In this document: piece after piece, positions 53,025-61,679 of the stretch
Layout of the letters: every line of letters begins with the position of its first letter
Numbering within the stretch: the stretch's first letter is position 1
Source: Bifidobacterium biavatii DSM 23969
GTDB lineage: Bacteria > Actinomycetota > Actinomycetes > Actinomycetales > Bifidobacteriaceae
DNA length: 64,000 bases
Assembly: GCF_000741165.1 (NCBI RefSeq)
Contig: NZ_JGYN01000020.1
Location: 1 to 64,000 of the forward strand
Direction of reading: 5' to 3'
The notes under the pieces: generated by a model
Databases searched by the model: none
Seen by the model: only the letters and a program-made list of their open reading frames with translations
What the model was told of the DNA's origin: nothing
Position numbers and translations under genes: made by a program

Positions 53025-53068
53025 AGGTGTTCCGTGGAACGCACTCACGCGCGCTCCACGGAACACCT
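53025..53068 (-). terminator. Hairpin after thrS
   Basis: A perfect 14-bp stem AGGTGTTCCGTGGA/TCCACGGAACACCT lies 16 bp downstream of the thrS stop. No T tract is visible, but the position fits a thrS terminator. Confidence 0.6.
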
Positions 53069-53083
53069 CGGCAATGGTTTAAA

Positions 53084-55129
53084 TCAGTCCTCGGCCGGAG
53101 CGGACACGGCGGCCTTGAAGTCGTCCACGGAGTTGACCTGGACACGCTTCTTGATCACATCGAGGATCTGCTCGCGCGCCTGGTCGACCGGCACACCGTT
53201 GAGCTGGCTGCCGTCGCGGAAGCGGAAGCTGACCGCGTTGTTCTTCATGTCCTCTTCGCCGACGATGAGAATGAACGGCGTCTTGGACTTGGAGGCGTTG
53301 CGGATCTTCTTGCCGAAGCGATCGTCGGAGTAGTCGATCTCGCAGCGGACCATCTCGTCCTCGAGGCTCTTGACGAAGCCGGCCAGATGCGGTGCGAACT
53401 CGTCGGCGACCGGGATGCCGAGCACCTGCACCGGGGCGAGCCACACCGGGAACGCGCCCGCGTAGTGCTCGAGCAGCACGGCGAAGAAGCGTTCGATGGA
53501 GCCGAACAGCGCGCGGTGGATCATCACCGGGCGCTGGTGCGTGCCGTCGGCCGCAATGTACTCGAGCTGGAAGCGCTCGGGCAGGTTGAAATCGAGCTGA
53601 ATGGTCGAGACCTGCCAGGTGCGGCCGATCGCGTCGCGGGCCTGCACGGAGATCTTCGGGCCGTAGAACGCGGCGCCGCCCGGATCGGCCACGAGGTTGA
53701 GGCCAGAGTCCTTGGCGACCTCGGCGAGCGTGTTGGTCGCCTCCTCCCAGATCTCGTCGCTGCCGACGTACTTGTTCGGATCCTTGGTAGACAGCTCGAG
53801 GTAGAAGTCGTCCAGACCGAAGTCGCGCAGCACCTTGAGCACGAAGGTGAGCAGGTTGGTCAGCTCGCCCTTCATCTGCTCGCGCGTGCAGTAGATGTGG
53901 GAGTCGTCCTGCGTGAGGCCGCGCACGCGGGTCAAGCCATGGACCTCGCCGGACTTCTCGTAGCGGTAGACAGTGCCAAACTCGAACAGGCGCAGCGGCA
54001 GCTCCTTGTAGGAGCGCTGGCGGGACTTGAAGATGAGGTTGTGCATCGGGCAATTCATCGGCTTGAGGTAGTAGTCGAAGCCCTGCTTGGTGATGTTGCC
54101 GTCCGCGTCACGTTCCTCGTCCAGGCGCATGGCCGGGTACATGGAGTCCTTGTACCAGTGCAGGTGGCCAGAGGTCTCGTACAGGCCGCCCTTGGTGATG
54201 TGCGGGGTCTGCACGAAGCTGTAGTGGTACTTGCGGTGCATTTCGCGGGAGTAGTCCTCCATCGCGTTGATGACCGCAGCGCCCTTCGGATGGAACACGG
54301 CGAGGCCCGGTCCGATCTCCTCCGGGAAGGAGAACAGGTCCATTTCAGCGCCGAGCTTGCGGTGGTCGCGCTTGGCGGCCTCCTCGAGGCGGGTCTGATA
54401 GGCCTTGAGGTCTTCCTTGGTAGCCCACGCGGTGCCGTAGATGCGCTGCATGGTCGGGTTCTTCTCGCTACCGCGCCAGTAGGCCGCGGCGGAGCGCTCG
54501 ATCTTGAACGCCTTGATGAAGTGCGTGTTCGGCAGGTGCGGCCCGCGGCACAGGTCCTTCCACACGACGTTGCCGTCGCGGTCGACGTTGTCGTAGAAGC
54601 TGAGCTCCTTGCCGGAGATCTCGGTGGCGGTGGACGGGTCGAGGTGCGCTTCCTTGTCCTGGATCAGCTCGATCTTGAACGGCTGGTCGGCTTCTTCCTT
54701 GAGCGCCTCCTCCTCGGTGACGACGCGGCGGCGGAAGGACTGCGCGGACTTGATGATCCGCTGCATGTGCTTCTCGATGTTCTTCAGATCGTCCGGCGTG
54801 AACGGCTGGTCGACCTGGAAGTCGTAGTAGAAGCCGTCCTTGATGATCGGGCCGACGCCGAGTTTGGCGTTCGGGAACAGTTCCTGCACGGCCTGGGCCA
54901 TGACGTGCGTCGCCGAATGACGCATGATGCCGAGACCGTCCTCGCTGTCGAGCGCGACGGATTCGACCTCGTCGCCGTCGGAGAGCGGCGTGTACAGATC
55001 ACGCAGTTCGCCGTTGAGACGGACCGCGATGATGTTCTTGTCGTCCGCGAACAGTTCGGTGCCGGTGGTAGTAGCTTCCACCTCCTTCGCTTCGCCGTTG
55101 ACTGTAATGGAGATGGTAGCTTGCGCCAT
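53084..55129 (-). CDS. thrS: Threonyl-tRNA synthetase
   Basis: The product is 681 aa: TGS domain (1-65), editing domain with [12 protein letters not shown], class II core with the zinc Cys in PMNCPMHN, motif 2 [21 protein letters not shown] (split at Gly), and an anticodon-binding end. Complete. Confidence 0.96.
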   Translation of the reverse strand: MAQATISITVNGEAKEVEATTTGTELFADDKNIIAVRLNGELRDLYTPLSDGDEVESVALDSEDGLGIMRHSATHVMAQAVQELFPNAKLGVGPIIKDGFYYDFQVDQPFTPDDLKNIEKHMQRIIKSAQSFRRRVVTEEEALKEEADQPFKIELIQDKEAHLDPSTATEISGKELSFYDNVDRDGNVVWKDLCRGPHLPNTHFIKAFKIERSAAAYWRGSEKNPTMQRIYGTAWATKEDLKAYQTRLEEAAKRDHRKLGAEMDLFSFPEEIGPGLAVFHPKGAAVINAMEDYSREMHRKYHYSFVQTPHITKGGLYETSGHLHWYKDSMYPAMRLDEERDADGNITKQGFDYYLKPMNCPMHNLIFKSRQRSYKELPLRLFEFGTVYRYEKSGEVHGLTRVRGLTQDDSHIYCTREQMKGELTNLLTFVLKVLRDFGLDDFYLELSTKDPNKYVGSDEIWEEATNTLAEVAKDSGLNLVADPGGAAFYGPKISVQARDAIGRTWQVSTIQLDFNLPERFQLEYIAADGTHQRPVMIHRALFGSIERFFAVLLEHYAGAFPVWLAPVQVLGIPVADEFAPHLAGFVKSLEDEMVRCEIDYSDDRFGKKIRNASKSKTPFILIVGEEDMKNNAVSFRFRDGSQLNGVPVDQAREQILDVIKKRVQVNSVDDFKAAVSAPAED

Positions 55130-55256
55130 GATTTGTCCTTTGCTATCGGGGCCCGCGTTACCAATGGGCAGGCCTGGACTGGTTAATCAACATGGGACAC
55201 GATAGGATCGAGCGCCGACATTGGCCGTGAACGCTCTCACGACGTGTCGGAAACAC

Positions 55257-55281
55257 AAAAGGCTCCCGAATGGGAGCCTTT
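55257..55281 (-). terminator. Terminator of the tRNA cluster
   Basis: AAAAGGCTCCC/GGGAGCCTT(T) forms a short stem with TTTTGTG in the minus direction, just after the last tRNA. Confidence 0.75.
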
Positions 55282-55288
55282 CAACCGG

Positions 55289-55361
55289 AGCGGACAACGG
55301 GACTCGGACCCGCGGTCTCAACCTTGGCAAGGTTGCGCTTTACCAACTAAGCTATGTCCGC
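55289..55361 (-). tRNA. tRNA-Gly(GCC), copy 1
   Basis: The gene is 73 bases. Anticodon arm CAACC-TTGCCAA-GGTTG gives GCC. Acceptor GCGGACA/TGTCCGC is fully paired. Confidence 0.95.
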
Positions 55362-55392
55362 GAAGGATTCCGCCGTGAGAAGCGGATTCCAG

Positions 55393-55465
55393 TGGAGCTA
55401 AGGGGATTCGAACCCCTGACCCTCTCCATGCCATGGAGATGCGCTACCAGCTGCGCTATAGCCCC
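55393..55465 (-). tRNA. tRNA-Ala(GGC)
   Basis: The gene is 73 bases. Anticodon arm TCTCC-ATGGCAT-GGAGA gives GGC; the T loop is GTTCGAATC. Confidence 0.93.
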
Positions 55466-55483
55466 GAAACACTGGCGTGTTCG

Positions 55484-55556
55484 TGGGTGATGTAGGAATC
55501 GAACCTACGACCCCTTCCGTGTGAAGGAAGTGCGCTAGCCGCTGCGCCAATCACCC
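55484..55556 (-). tRNA. tRNA-Val(CAC)
   Basis: The gene is 73 bases. Anticodon arm CTTCC-TTCACAC-GGAAG gives CAC; acceptor GGGTGAT/ATCACCC. Confidence 0.93.
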
Positions 55557-55588
55557 GAACCTATGAAATTATGAATGCCAAGCACTCG

Positions 55589-55660
55589 TGGGCGATACAA
55601 GATTCGAACTTGTGACCCCTTCCGTGTCAGGGAAGTGCGCTACCTCTGCGCCAACCGCCC
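55589..55660 (-). tRNA. tRNA-Val(GAC)
   Basis: The gene is 72 bases. Anticodon arm CTTCC-CTGACAC-GGAAG gives GAC. Confidence 0.93.
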
Positions 55661-55700
55661 GGGTCTTACGCAACCGACCGGATCACTCCGGCCGACTGAG

Positions 55701-55771
55701 AGGTGGGTACGAGAGTCGAACTCGTCTATACGGCTTTGCAGGCCGCTGCCTAACCGCTTGGCTAACCCACC
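55701..55771 (-). tRNA. tRNA-Cys(GCA)
   Basis: The gene is 71 bases. Anticodon arm GCGGC-CTGCAAA-GCCGT gives GCA. Confidence 0.93.
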
Positions 55772-55800
55772 GCAAAGGTCGTCAACTCATCGGACCTTAG

Positions 55801-55873
55801 AGCGGACAACGGGACTCGAACCCGCGGTCTCAACCTTGGCAAGGTTGCGCTTTACCAACTAAGCTATGTCCGC
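55801..55873 (-). tRNA. tRNA-Gly(GCC), copy 2
   Basis: The gene is 73 bases and nearly identical to copy 1 over the whole length (one base differs in the T arm region). Same anticodon GCC. Confidence 0.95.
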
Positions 55874-56045
55874 GATGCTTCCCAGCGGCTTGCCGCCGCT
55901 TGAGCACGAGTGATTACTATACACGGATTCGAAGCTCGCGCAAACCTCGGCGTGTCGCACTGGTTCGACACCGTGCGCCACACCCCTCAATACGCCTCCG
56001 GCATAAGGAATTCCAAGGGGTTTCGAACCGGTTACATTAGAAGGC

Positions 56046-56876
56046 ATGAAGGAAGAAGCTACGCCGAACGGCATGGTGATGATCGCCGCGTTCGAGGGAT
56101 GGAACGATGCCTGCCAGGCCGCGACGAACGTCATCCGCCACCTGACCGCCGTCTACGAATCGCACGAGATCCGCCGCATCGGCTGCGACGGGTTCTACGA
56201 CTATCAGCAGACGCGCCCGATCGTCTGCCACGCAACGGGCCGTCGGCGCATCGTCTGGCCACAGACCGCCTTCTACGACATCGAGATCGCCCCCGGACGT
56301 CACGTGATCGCGCAGCTTGCGCCCGAACCAAACTATCGCTGGCGTGAATACTGCGCCGAATCGCTGCGTATCGCCGACGAACTGGACGTGACGCATGTCG
56401 TCACGCTCGGTTCGATGTTCGCTGACTGCCCGCACACGCGACCGCTGCCAATAGACGTGAACTGCGAAAGCGCCGACGTCGATCCGGACCAGCGGTACAG
56501 CGGTCCGGTCGGTATCCCCACTATTCTTGACGACATCGCCGCGAAGGACGGATTCAACACGACGACGATGTGGGTGTCGATTCCCCAGTACTTGGGCGAC
56601 GGCGACTGCGCGCAGGCCACGCTGGAACTGCTTGACCGCTGCTCCGATTTGCTGGGTGTCCGTCTCGACGTCGGAGATCTTCCGCACAAGGCCGAGGAGT
56701 GGAAGGCTGACGCCGAGATGCTGGTACGATGCAACGACGCGCTCGGCGACTACGTCCGCCATCTTGAAGCCAAATACGACAGGCACGACAAAGCCCGCCG
56801 AGAGGCATCCCTCGGCGGGCCACAATGCGAACAGCTGGTGCGAGAGGCTGAGGCATTTCTCAAAAACCTCGACTGA
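56046..56876 (+). CDS. PAC2-family (proteasome-assembly-chaperone-like) protein
   Basis: The product is 276 aa. MVMIAAFEGWNDACQAATNVI is the PAC2 start; VVTLGSMFADCPHTRPLP and GIPTILDDIAAKDGF are the internal conserved blocks; SIPQYLGDGDCAQATLELL follows. In actinobacteria these proteins may act with the proteasome or be independent ATP-grasp partners. Bifidobacteria mostly lack a classical 20S proteasome, so the partner is uncertain. Confidence 0.88.
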   Translation: MKEEATPNGMVMIAAFEGWNDACQAATNVIRHLTAVYESHEIRRIGCDGFYDYQQTRPIVCHATGRRRIVWPQTAFYDIEIAPGRHVIAQLAPEPNYRWREYCAESLRIADELDVTHVVTLGSMFADCPHTRPLPIDVNCESADVDPDQRYSGPVGIPTILDDIAAKDGFNTTTMWVSIPQYLGDGDCAQATLELLDRCSDLLGVRLDVGDLPHKAEEWKADAEMLVRCNDALGDYVRHLEAKYDRHDKARREASLGGPQCEQLVREAEAFLKNLD

Positions 56877-56924
56877 CACTCCCAGCTGGCTTGTATTTGG
56901 TGCGGTTCAATCCGTCCATACCGG

Positions 56925-57839
56925 TCAAGCCGTGACGGCAAGCGCGGCCGCAGCGGCGGTCGTCGCCTCGAGCGGTTGCAGCACGCCGGTGATGAGCAGC
57001 AGGGCCACGATGACGGCGAGCGCGATGCGGTAGATCGCGAACGCCTTGTAGGAGAACGTGGAGACGAATTTCAGGAAGCCGATGATCACGATGTATCCGA
57101 CGACGAAGGAGACGATGGTCGCGGCGATCGTCGGACCCCAGCCGGGGAACGGCGTGCCGGCGAGGTCGCCGGCGGCGTAGTCCTTGACGGCGGAGACGGC
57201 TTCGAGCAGGCCGGCGCCGAACACGGCGGGAATAGCCATCAGGAAGGCGACGCGCACGGCGGCTTCGCGAGTGTAGCCCATGGCGCGGCCGAAGGTGATG
57301 GTGCCGCCGGAACGGGAGACGCCCGGGATGAGCGCGAGCATCTGGCCGATGCCGAAGATGAGCGCCTCCTTGGCGTTCATGTCTTCGATGCGCTTGATCT
57401 GGCGGGCACGGTCGTCGACGATCCACAGCAGCACGCCAAAGATGAAGAGCACGGCGACGGTGATCCACAGGTTGCGCAGCGTCGATTCGATGGCGTGCTT
57501 GAATGCGAGGCCGGCGATGACGATCGGCAGCGTGCCGAGGATGATGTACCAGCCGAGCAGCGCGTCCTTGTCGCCTTGGCCCATGCGGTGCTTCCAGTCC
57601 TTGCCGTTGTGGCCGAACAGGCAGCCGAACCAGTGGCTCAGGATGCGGATAATGTCGTGGCGGAAGTACAGCAGCACGGCCAGTTCGGTGCCGATCTGGA
57701 TGATGGCGGTGAATGCGGCGCCCGGGTCGGAGCCGATCATCAGGTCGCCGATGATGCGGATGTGCGCGCTGGACGATACGGGCAGGTATTCGGTCAATGC
57801 CTGTACGAGGCCCAGTATGATCGCCTGAAAGAAATTCAT
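56925..57839 (-). CDS. uppP: Undecaprenyl-diphosphatase
   Basis: The product is 304 aa, with about eight membrane helices. EYLPVSSSAH and GVSRSGGT are the two catalytic signatures of UppP/BacA. ATG 57839 follows GAGGGG. Recycles the lipid carrier for peptidoglycan and gives bacitracin tolerance. Confidence 0.95.
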   Translation of the reverse strand: MNFFQAIILGLVQALTEYLPVSSSAHIRIIGDLMIGSDPGAAFTAIIQIGTELAVLLYFRHDIIRILSHWFGCLFGHNGKDWKHRMGQGDKDALLGWYIILGTLPIVIAGLAFKHAIESTLRNLWITVAVLFIFGVLLWIVDDRARQIKRIEDMNAKEALIFGIGQMLALIPGVSRSGGTITFGRAMGYTREAAVRVAFLMAIPAVFGAGLLEAVSAVKDYAAGDLAGTPFPGWGPTIAATIVSFVVGYIVIIGFLKFVSTFSYKAFAIYRIALAVIVALLLITGVLQPLEATTAAAAALAVTA

Positions 57840-57991
57840 GATCCCCTCTTGATTCCGGTCATGTTTTCGTTTGCATCGACCAACGTTACTCACGGGTCTC
57901 TAAGAATGGGCACAGCCGGCGCATTGTCGCGTCAAATGCCCACAATCGGGATGGTATTGTCGGCGCTCCGCGAGGAGGGATTGGAGGAAGT

Positions 57992-58783
57992 ATGGCAACG
58001 TATCGCAAGTCGCGCATGTGGGCTCCGGAGGGGTTCTTCGAATGCGAGGGCCGTGGCCTCGAATGGCTTGGCGAGGCGCATGCGTTGGGCGGCCCGCGCG
58101 TGGTGGACGTGTATGGCTGGGGCAAGGATTATTTGGACATCGAACGGGTGAACGCGTGTTCGCCGACCCCGAAGGCGGCGCACGAGTTCGGAGCCGCGCT
58201 GGCGCACATGCATGATGCGGGTGCCCCGCATTTCGGCTCGGCTCCCGCCGGCTATGAGGGCACGTGCTATTTCGGCCCGCTGCAGGATCCTGTGCCGATG
58301 GCGACCGGCGCGTGGGATGACGCGGCGACGTATTACGCGGAAGGCCGTCTGCTGCCGATGGTCGAGCTAGGCATTGCCCGCGGTGAGCTGACAAAGGCCG
58401 ATCTGGAGCTGACGCAGCACGTGATCGACGCTCTGCCCGATCTGCTGGGGCGTGCCGCGTCTGATAAGCCGGCCCGCGTACATGGCGATCTGTGGAGCGG
58501 CAATGTGATGTGGAGCGCAGATTCCGGCCAGTGCGAGGCGGTGCTGATCGACCCGGCGGCGCACGGGGGCCACCGCGAGGAGGATCTGGCGATGCTGCAC
58601 CTGTTCGGCATGAGCTATCTGACCGAGATTCTGGACGGATACCAGTCGGTGCATCCGCTCAAGGCCGGCTGGCAGGAGCGCACAACGCTGTGGCAGCTCT
58701 ACCCGATTGCCGGGCACTGCGTGTTCTTCGGCGGCGGCTATGTGAGCGAATACCGCGCCATGTGCCGTTCGCTGCTCAAATAA
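57992..58783 (+). CDS. Fructosamine/ketosamine-3-kinase family protein
   Basis: The product is 263 aa. RVHGDLWSGNVMW is the catalytic loop and IDPAAHGGHREEDLAML the metal-binding continuation of the family. It phosphorylates glycated amines or a related small substrate. Length is close to the family norm. Confidence 0.88.
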   Translation: MATYRKSRMWAPEGFFECEGRGLEWLGEAHALGGPRVVDVYGWGKDYLDIERVNACSPTPKAAHEFGAALAHMHDAGAPHFGSAPAGYEGTCYFGPLQDPVPMATGAWDDAATYYAEGRLLPMVELGIARGELTKADLELTQHVIDALPDLLGRAASDKPARVHGDLWSGNVMWSADSGQCEAVLIDPAAHGGHREEDLAMLHLFGMSYLTEILDGYQSVHPLKAGWQERTTLWQLYPIAGHCVFFGGGYVSEYRAMCRSLLK

Positions 58784-58927
58784 TCGTTGGGACCTGAAAA
58801 CCGGTCAAAAACGACGAGACGGTCGCTTTCTCGCGTTTCACGATGACGGTTTGCCCCGCACCATGGGCACATTTTGAGCCCGCATTGCCGCGATTCCCAT
58901 AATTTTGAGCGATATCCGAAGATAATA

Positions 58928-58974
58928 GAAAAGCCGCTCAGCCTTACTCCCGTAAGGCAAAGCGGCTATTTTTT
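58928..58974. terminator. Bidirectional terminator, repeat copy 2
   Basis: The long stem AGCCGCT-GCCTTAC/GTAAGGC-AGCGGCT (58932-58967) with TTTTTT after it lies between convergent genes. It matches 321-364 in nearly all positions. Confidence 0.85.
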
Positions 58975-58984
58975 CAGTAATTGA

Positions 58985-60136
58985 TTAGCTCAGTGCGTCC
59001 TTCAATTTGCTGAAGAATCCTTTGCGCGCGCCGGCCGAGGCCGGCTTGGAGCCCTGCGCCACATGGGAGGCATCACTGTCGTGGCTGTCGGAGAACTCCT
59101 GGATGAGCTTGCGCTCATGCTCGCTGAGCTTGGTGGGCACGCGGACGGCGATGTGGGCGATGAGGTCGCCGCGCTCGCCCTGCTGGCGCATGCGCGAGAC
59201 GCCGAGACCCTTGAGCGTGACCGTGTCCTCCTGCTGGCAGCCTTCGGGAATGGTCACCGTCTTCGCCCCATCGAACGTGTCGATGTCGACGTCGTGGCCA
59301 AGCACGGCCCAGCTCATTGGCACCTGAATCCAGCAGTGCAGATCGTCGCCGTCACGGGTGAATTGCTTGTCGGGCTTGACGCGCACGTCGATGTACAGGT
59401 CGCCGGCGGTGCCGCCGCCTTCGCCGACCTCGCCCTGTCCAGCCAGACGCAGGCGGGCGTTGTCGGAGATGCCCGCGGGGATGGTCACGCCCACCGAGCG
59501 CGTGGTGCGCACGCGGCCGTGGCCAAGGCAGGACGGGCACGGGTTTTCGATGATCGTGCCGTGTCCCTCGCAGCGTTCGCACGGCGCGGAGGTCATCATC
59601 TGGCCGAGCATGGTGCGCACGACCTTCTGAACGAAGCCCTGTCCGTGGCACTGGGGGCAGGTGACGGGCTGGGAGCCGTTCTGTGCGCCGGATCCGCCGC
59701 ACTCCTGACACAGGCCGAACGTGTTGATCTTGACATGCGCGGTACCACCGAACACGGCGGTTTTCAAATCGATGGAGGTCGAGGCGAGCGCGTCGCGACC
59801 GGGCTGGGTGCGCGGTGTCGGCCCCTGCGAGCCTCCGAACGCGCCGCCGAAGAACTGGCCGAAGATGTCGCCCATGTCCCCCATGCCAGAGAACCCGCCA
59901 GGGAAGCCGCCCGCACCCGCGTTCGGGTTGTTCGGGTCGACGCCGGAATCGTACATGCGGCGCTTGTCCGGGTCGCTGAGCACTTCGTAGGCGTTGTTGA
60001 CTTCCTTGAACTTGTCCTCGAACTCGGGTCCGGCGATGTCGGGATGGTATTTGCGGCTCATCTTGCGATAGGCCTTCTTGATCTCTTCCTCGCTCGCCGT
60101 GCGCTCGATGCCGAGCACCTCGTAGTAGTCTGCCAC
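58985..60136 (-). CDS. dnaJ: Chaperone DnaJ
   Basis: The product is 383 aa: J domain with YHPDIAG (HPD), a Gly/Phe-rich linker ([12 protein letters not shown]), four CxxCxGxG zinc repeats ([32 protein letters not shown]), and the C-terminal substrate domains. Co-oriented with hrcA 51 bp upstream; probably the second dnaJ copy of bifidobacteria, under HrcA control. Confidence 0.95.
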   Translation of the reverse strand: MADYYEVLGIERTASEEEIKKAYRKMSRKYHPDIAGPEFEDKFKEVNNAYEVLSDPDKRRMYDSGVDPNNPNAGAGGFPGGFSGMGDMGDIFGQFFGGAFGGSQGPTPRTQPGRDALASTSIDLKTAVFGGTAHVKINTFGLCQECGGSGAQNGSQPVTCPQCHGQGFVQKVVRTMLGQMMTSAPCERCEGHGTIIENPCPSCLGHGRVRTTRSVGVTIPAGISDNARLRLAGQGEVGEGGGTAGDLYIDVRVKPDKQFTRDGDDLHCWIQVPMSWAVLGHDVDIDTFDGAKTVTIPEGCQQEDTVTLKGLGVSRMRQQGERGDLIAHIAVRVPTKLSEHERKLIQEFSDSHDSDASHVAQGSKPASAGARKGFFSKLKDALS

Positions 60137-60187
60137 TGTCCGTCCTTTATTGTTGTTGGTCGCGTGTCATTGTGCCATAAGCCGGGG

Positions 60188-61339
60188 TCAGTCCCCGATC
60201 GGGCCGCCGTCAGCCGCTAGCGAGGCAGTCAGATAGCGGGCGACGGCCCTCACTGCCGCGATGGTCGCGGCGTAGTCCATGTGCGTCGGTCCTATCGATC
60301 CGACGAAGGCGAGCGGTTCGGCGAGTCCCGTCGAATCCGCATTCGCCGCGTCCGTGACCGCCGTGCGCGCATCTCCGGTTTTGCCGGGTTCGTCGGCGTT
60401 GCTTCCCGTCGTCTCGGCATCCGCCGTCGCGGTCCGGCCGTAGCCGCTGGTCACCACGGAGGCGTGCATGAGCCCGGGCGTGTGCGTTTCCGATCCGATG
60501 GCCACACCGACACCGTCCGGACCTGGTTCTTCGCTGAGCGTGCTCATCAACCGCATGATCACGACTTGTTCCTCAAGCGCGTCGAACAGCGGGGCCAGAT
60601 CGGCGGGCGTGCGCTGGTGCGCGAGCTTGGACGCGCCGGCAACGTACATTTCGTTGGCGCGCTCATCGTCAGCCATCGTCGAGAACGCGGCGGCCAGCGA
60701 TTCGCCGACGGACGACGCCGCACGCCACGCTGGATCGGCCGTGATCGCATGGAGCCGATCGACGGCGGCAGCGAAAGACAGGCCGGAGCACTGCTGGTTG
60801 ACGACGTCGCAGAAACGTGACAGATCGTCGGCAGCAGGCATCGGACGCACGGCGAGCGTATGCTGCGCAACGCGTCCCGTATCGGTGATCACGACGGCGA
60901 GCAGCACGCTTGCGCCGACCGGCACGATTTCGACGTGCCGGAGCGTCGCCTTGGACAATGCCGGCGACGCGACGACGGCGACCTGACCGGTAATCTGCGA
61001 GAGCAGCCGGGCCGCACGCTGCAGCGTGTCCTGCAGGCTGACCGAGCCGGACAAGAACGTGGCGATGCCGCTGCGCTGCGCCGGCGAGAGTGGCATGACC
61101 GTCGCCAGACGGTCAACGAAATACCGGTACCCCTTTTCGGTGGGGATGCGGCCGGCGGATGTGTGCGGCTGGATCAGGTAGCCTTCGTCCTCCAGTGCGG
61201 CCATGTCGTTGCGCACGGTGGCGGAGCTTACGCCCAGATCGTGGGCCTTGGTCAGCGAGGTCGATCCGACGGGTTCCTGGGAGCGGATGTAGTCCTCCAC
61301 GACGGCGCGCAGCACCAGCATGCGACGCGATTGCGTCAT
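60188..61339 (-). CDS. hrcA: Heat-inducible repressor HrcA
   Basis: The product is 383 aa. The winged-helix start MTQSRRMLVLRAVVEDYI and PVGSTSLTKAHDLGVSSATVRNDMAALE is diagnostic. GGAGG precedes ATG 61339. The CIRCE site upstream indicates autoregulation. A low-complexity insert (TADAETTGSNADEPGKTG) near the C-terminus is unusual. Confidence 0.95.
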   Translation of the reverse strand: MTQSRRMLVLRAVVEDYIRSQEPVGSTSLTKAHDLGVSSATVRNDMAALEDEGYLIQPHTSAGRIPTEKGYRYFVDRLATVMPLSPAQRSGIATFLSGSVSLQDTLQRAARLLSQITGQVAVVASPALSKATLRHVEIVPVGASVLLAVVITDTGRVAQHTLAVRPMPAADDLSRFCDVVNQQCSGLSFAAAVDRLHAITADPAWRAASSVGESLAAAFSTMADDERANEMYVAGASKLAHQRTPADLAPLFDALEEQVVIMRLMSTLSEEPGPDGVGVAIGSETHTPGLMHASVVTSGYGRTATADAETTGSNADEPGKTGDARTAVTDAANADSTGLAEPLAFVGSIGPTHMDYAATIAAVRAVARYLTASLAADGGPIGD

Positions 61340-61395
61340 GACGCGCCTCCTTATATATGCATGATGCGGATATGTTCCGCTTCGTTCATATTGTA

Positions 61396-61422
61396 TTAGC
61401 ACTCCCGCGTGTCGAGTGCTAA
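61396..61422. promoter_or_regulatory. CIRCE operator
   Basis: TTAGCACTC-N9-GAGTGCTAA, a perfect inverted repeat, 57 bp upstream of hrcA. HrcA binding here should repress hrcA-dnaJ outside heat shock. The remaining gap to tkt (61423-61679) holds no gene. Confidence 0.96.
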
Positions 61423-61679
61423 CGCGTTCGTTCTGGGAGTATTTTCAAATAGCCTTGCCCGCGATGTCCCGCGTTATCCCGCCGTTGTCCTGACATTCAC
61501 ACAACGTACCATCCACGTTCATTGTGAACGCTAACAGCACACAAACTCACAAAACACGCCAAAAACCACACCGCTTAGTCGGTTCGCACGGTTATTATGT
61601 AAGGGCAATGTGAGGGCATGCATGGCATGGCATAAGCCATGCGCGTGGTGTCCGAAGTATTGGAAGGAAAACTACAGAC

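Noticed and set aside
53027..55186. Plus-strand open frame of 719 codons opposite thrS
   Set aside because: Antisense shadow with Val/Leu/Arg bias; thrS is certain.
55221..55862. Short plus-strand frames across the tRNA cluster
   Set aside because: They consist of tRNA antisense sequence and have no independent support.
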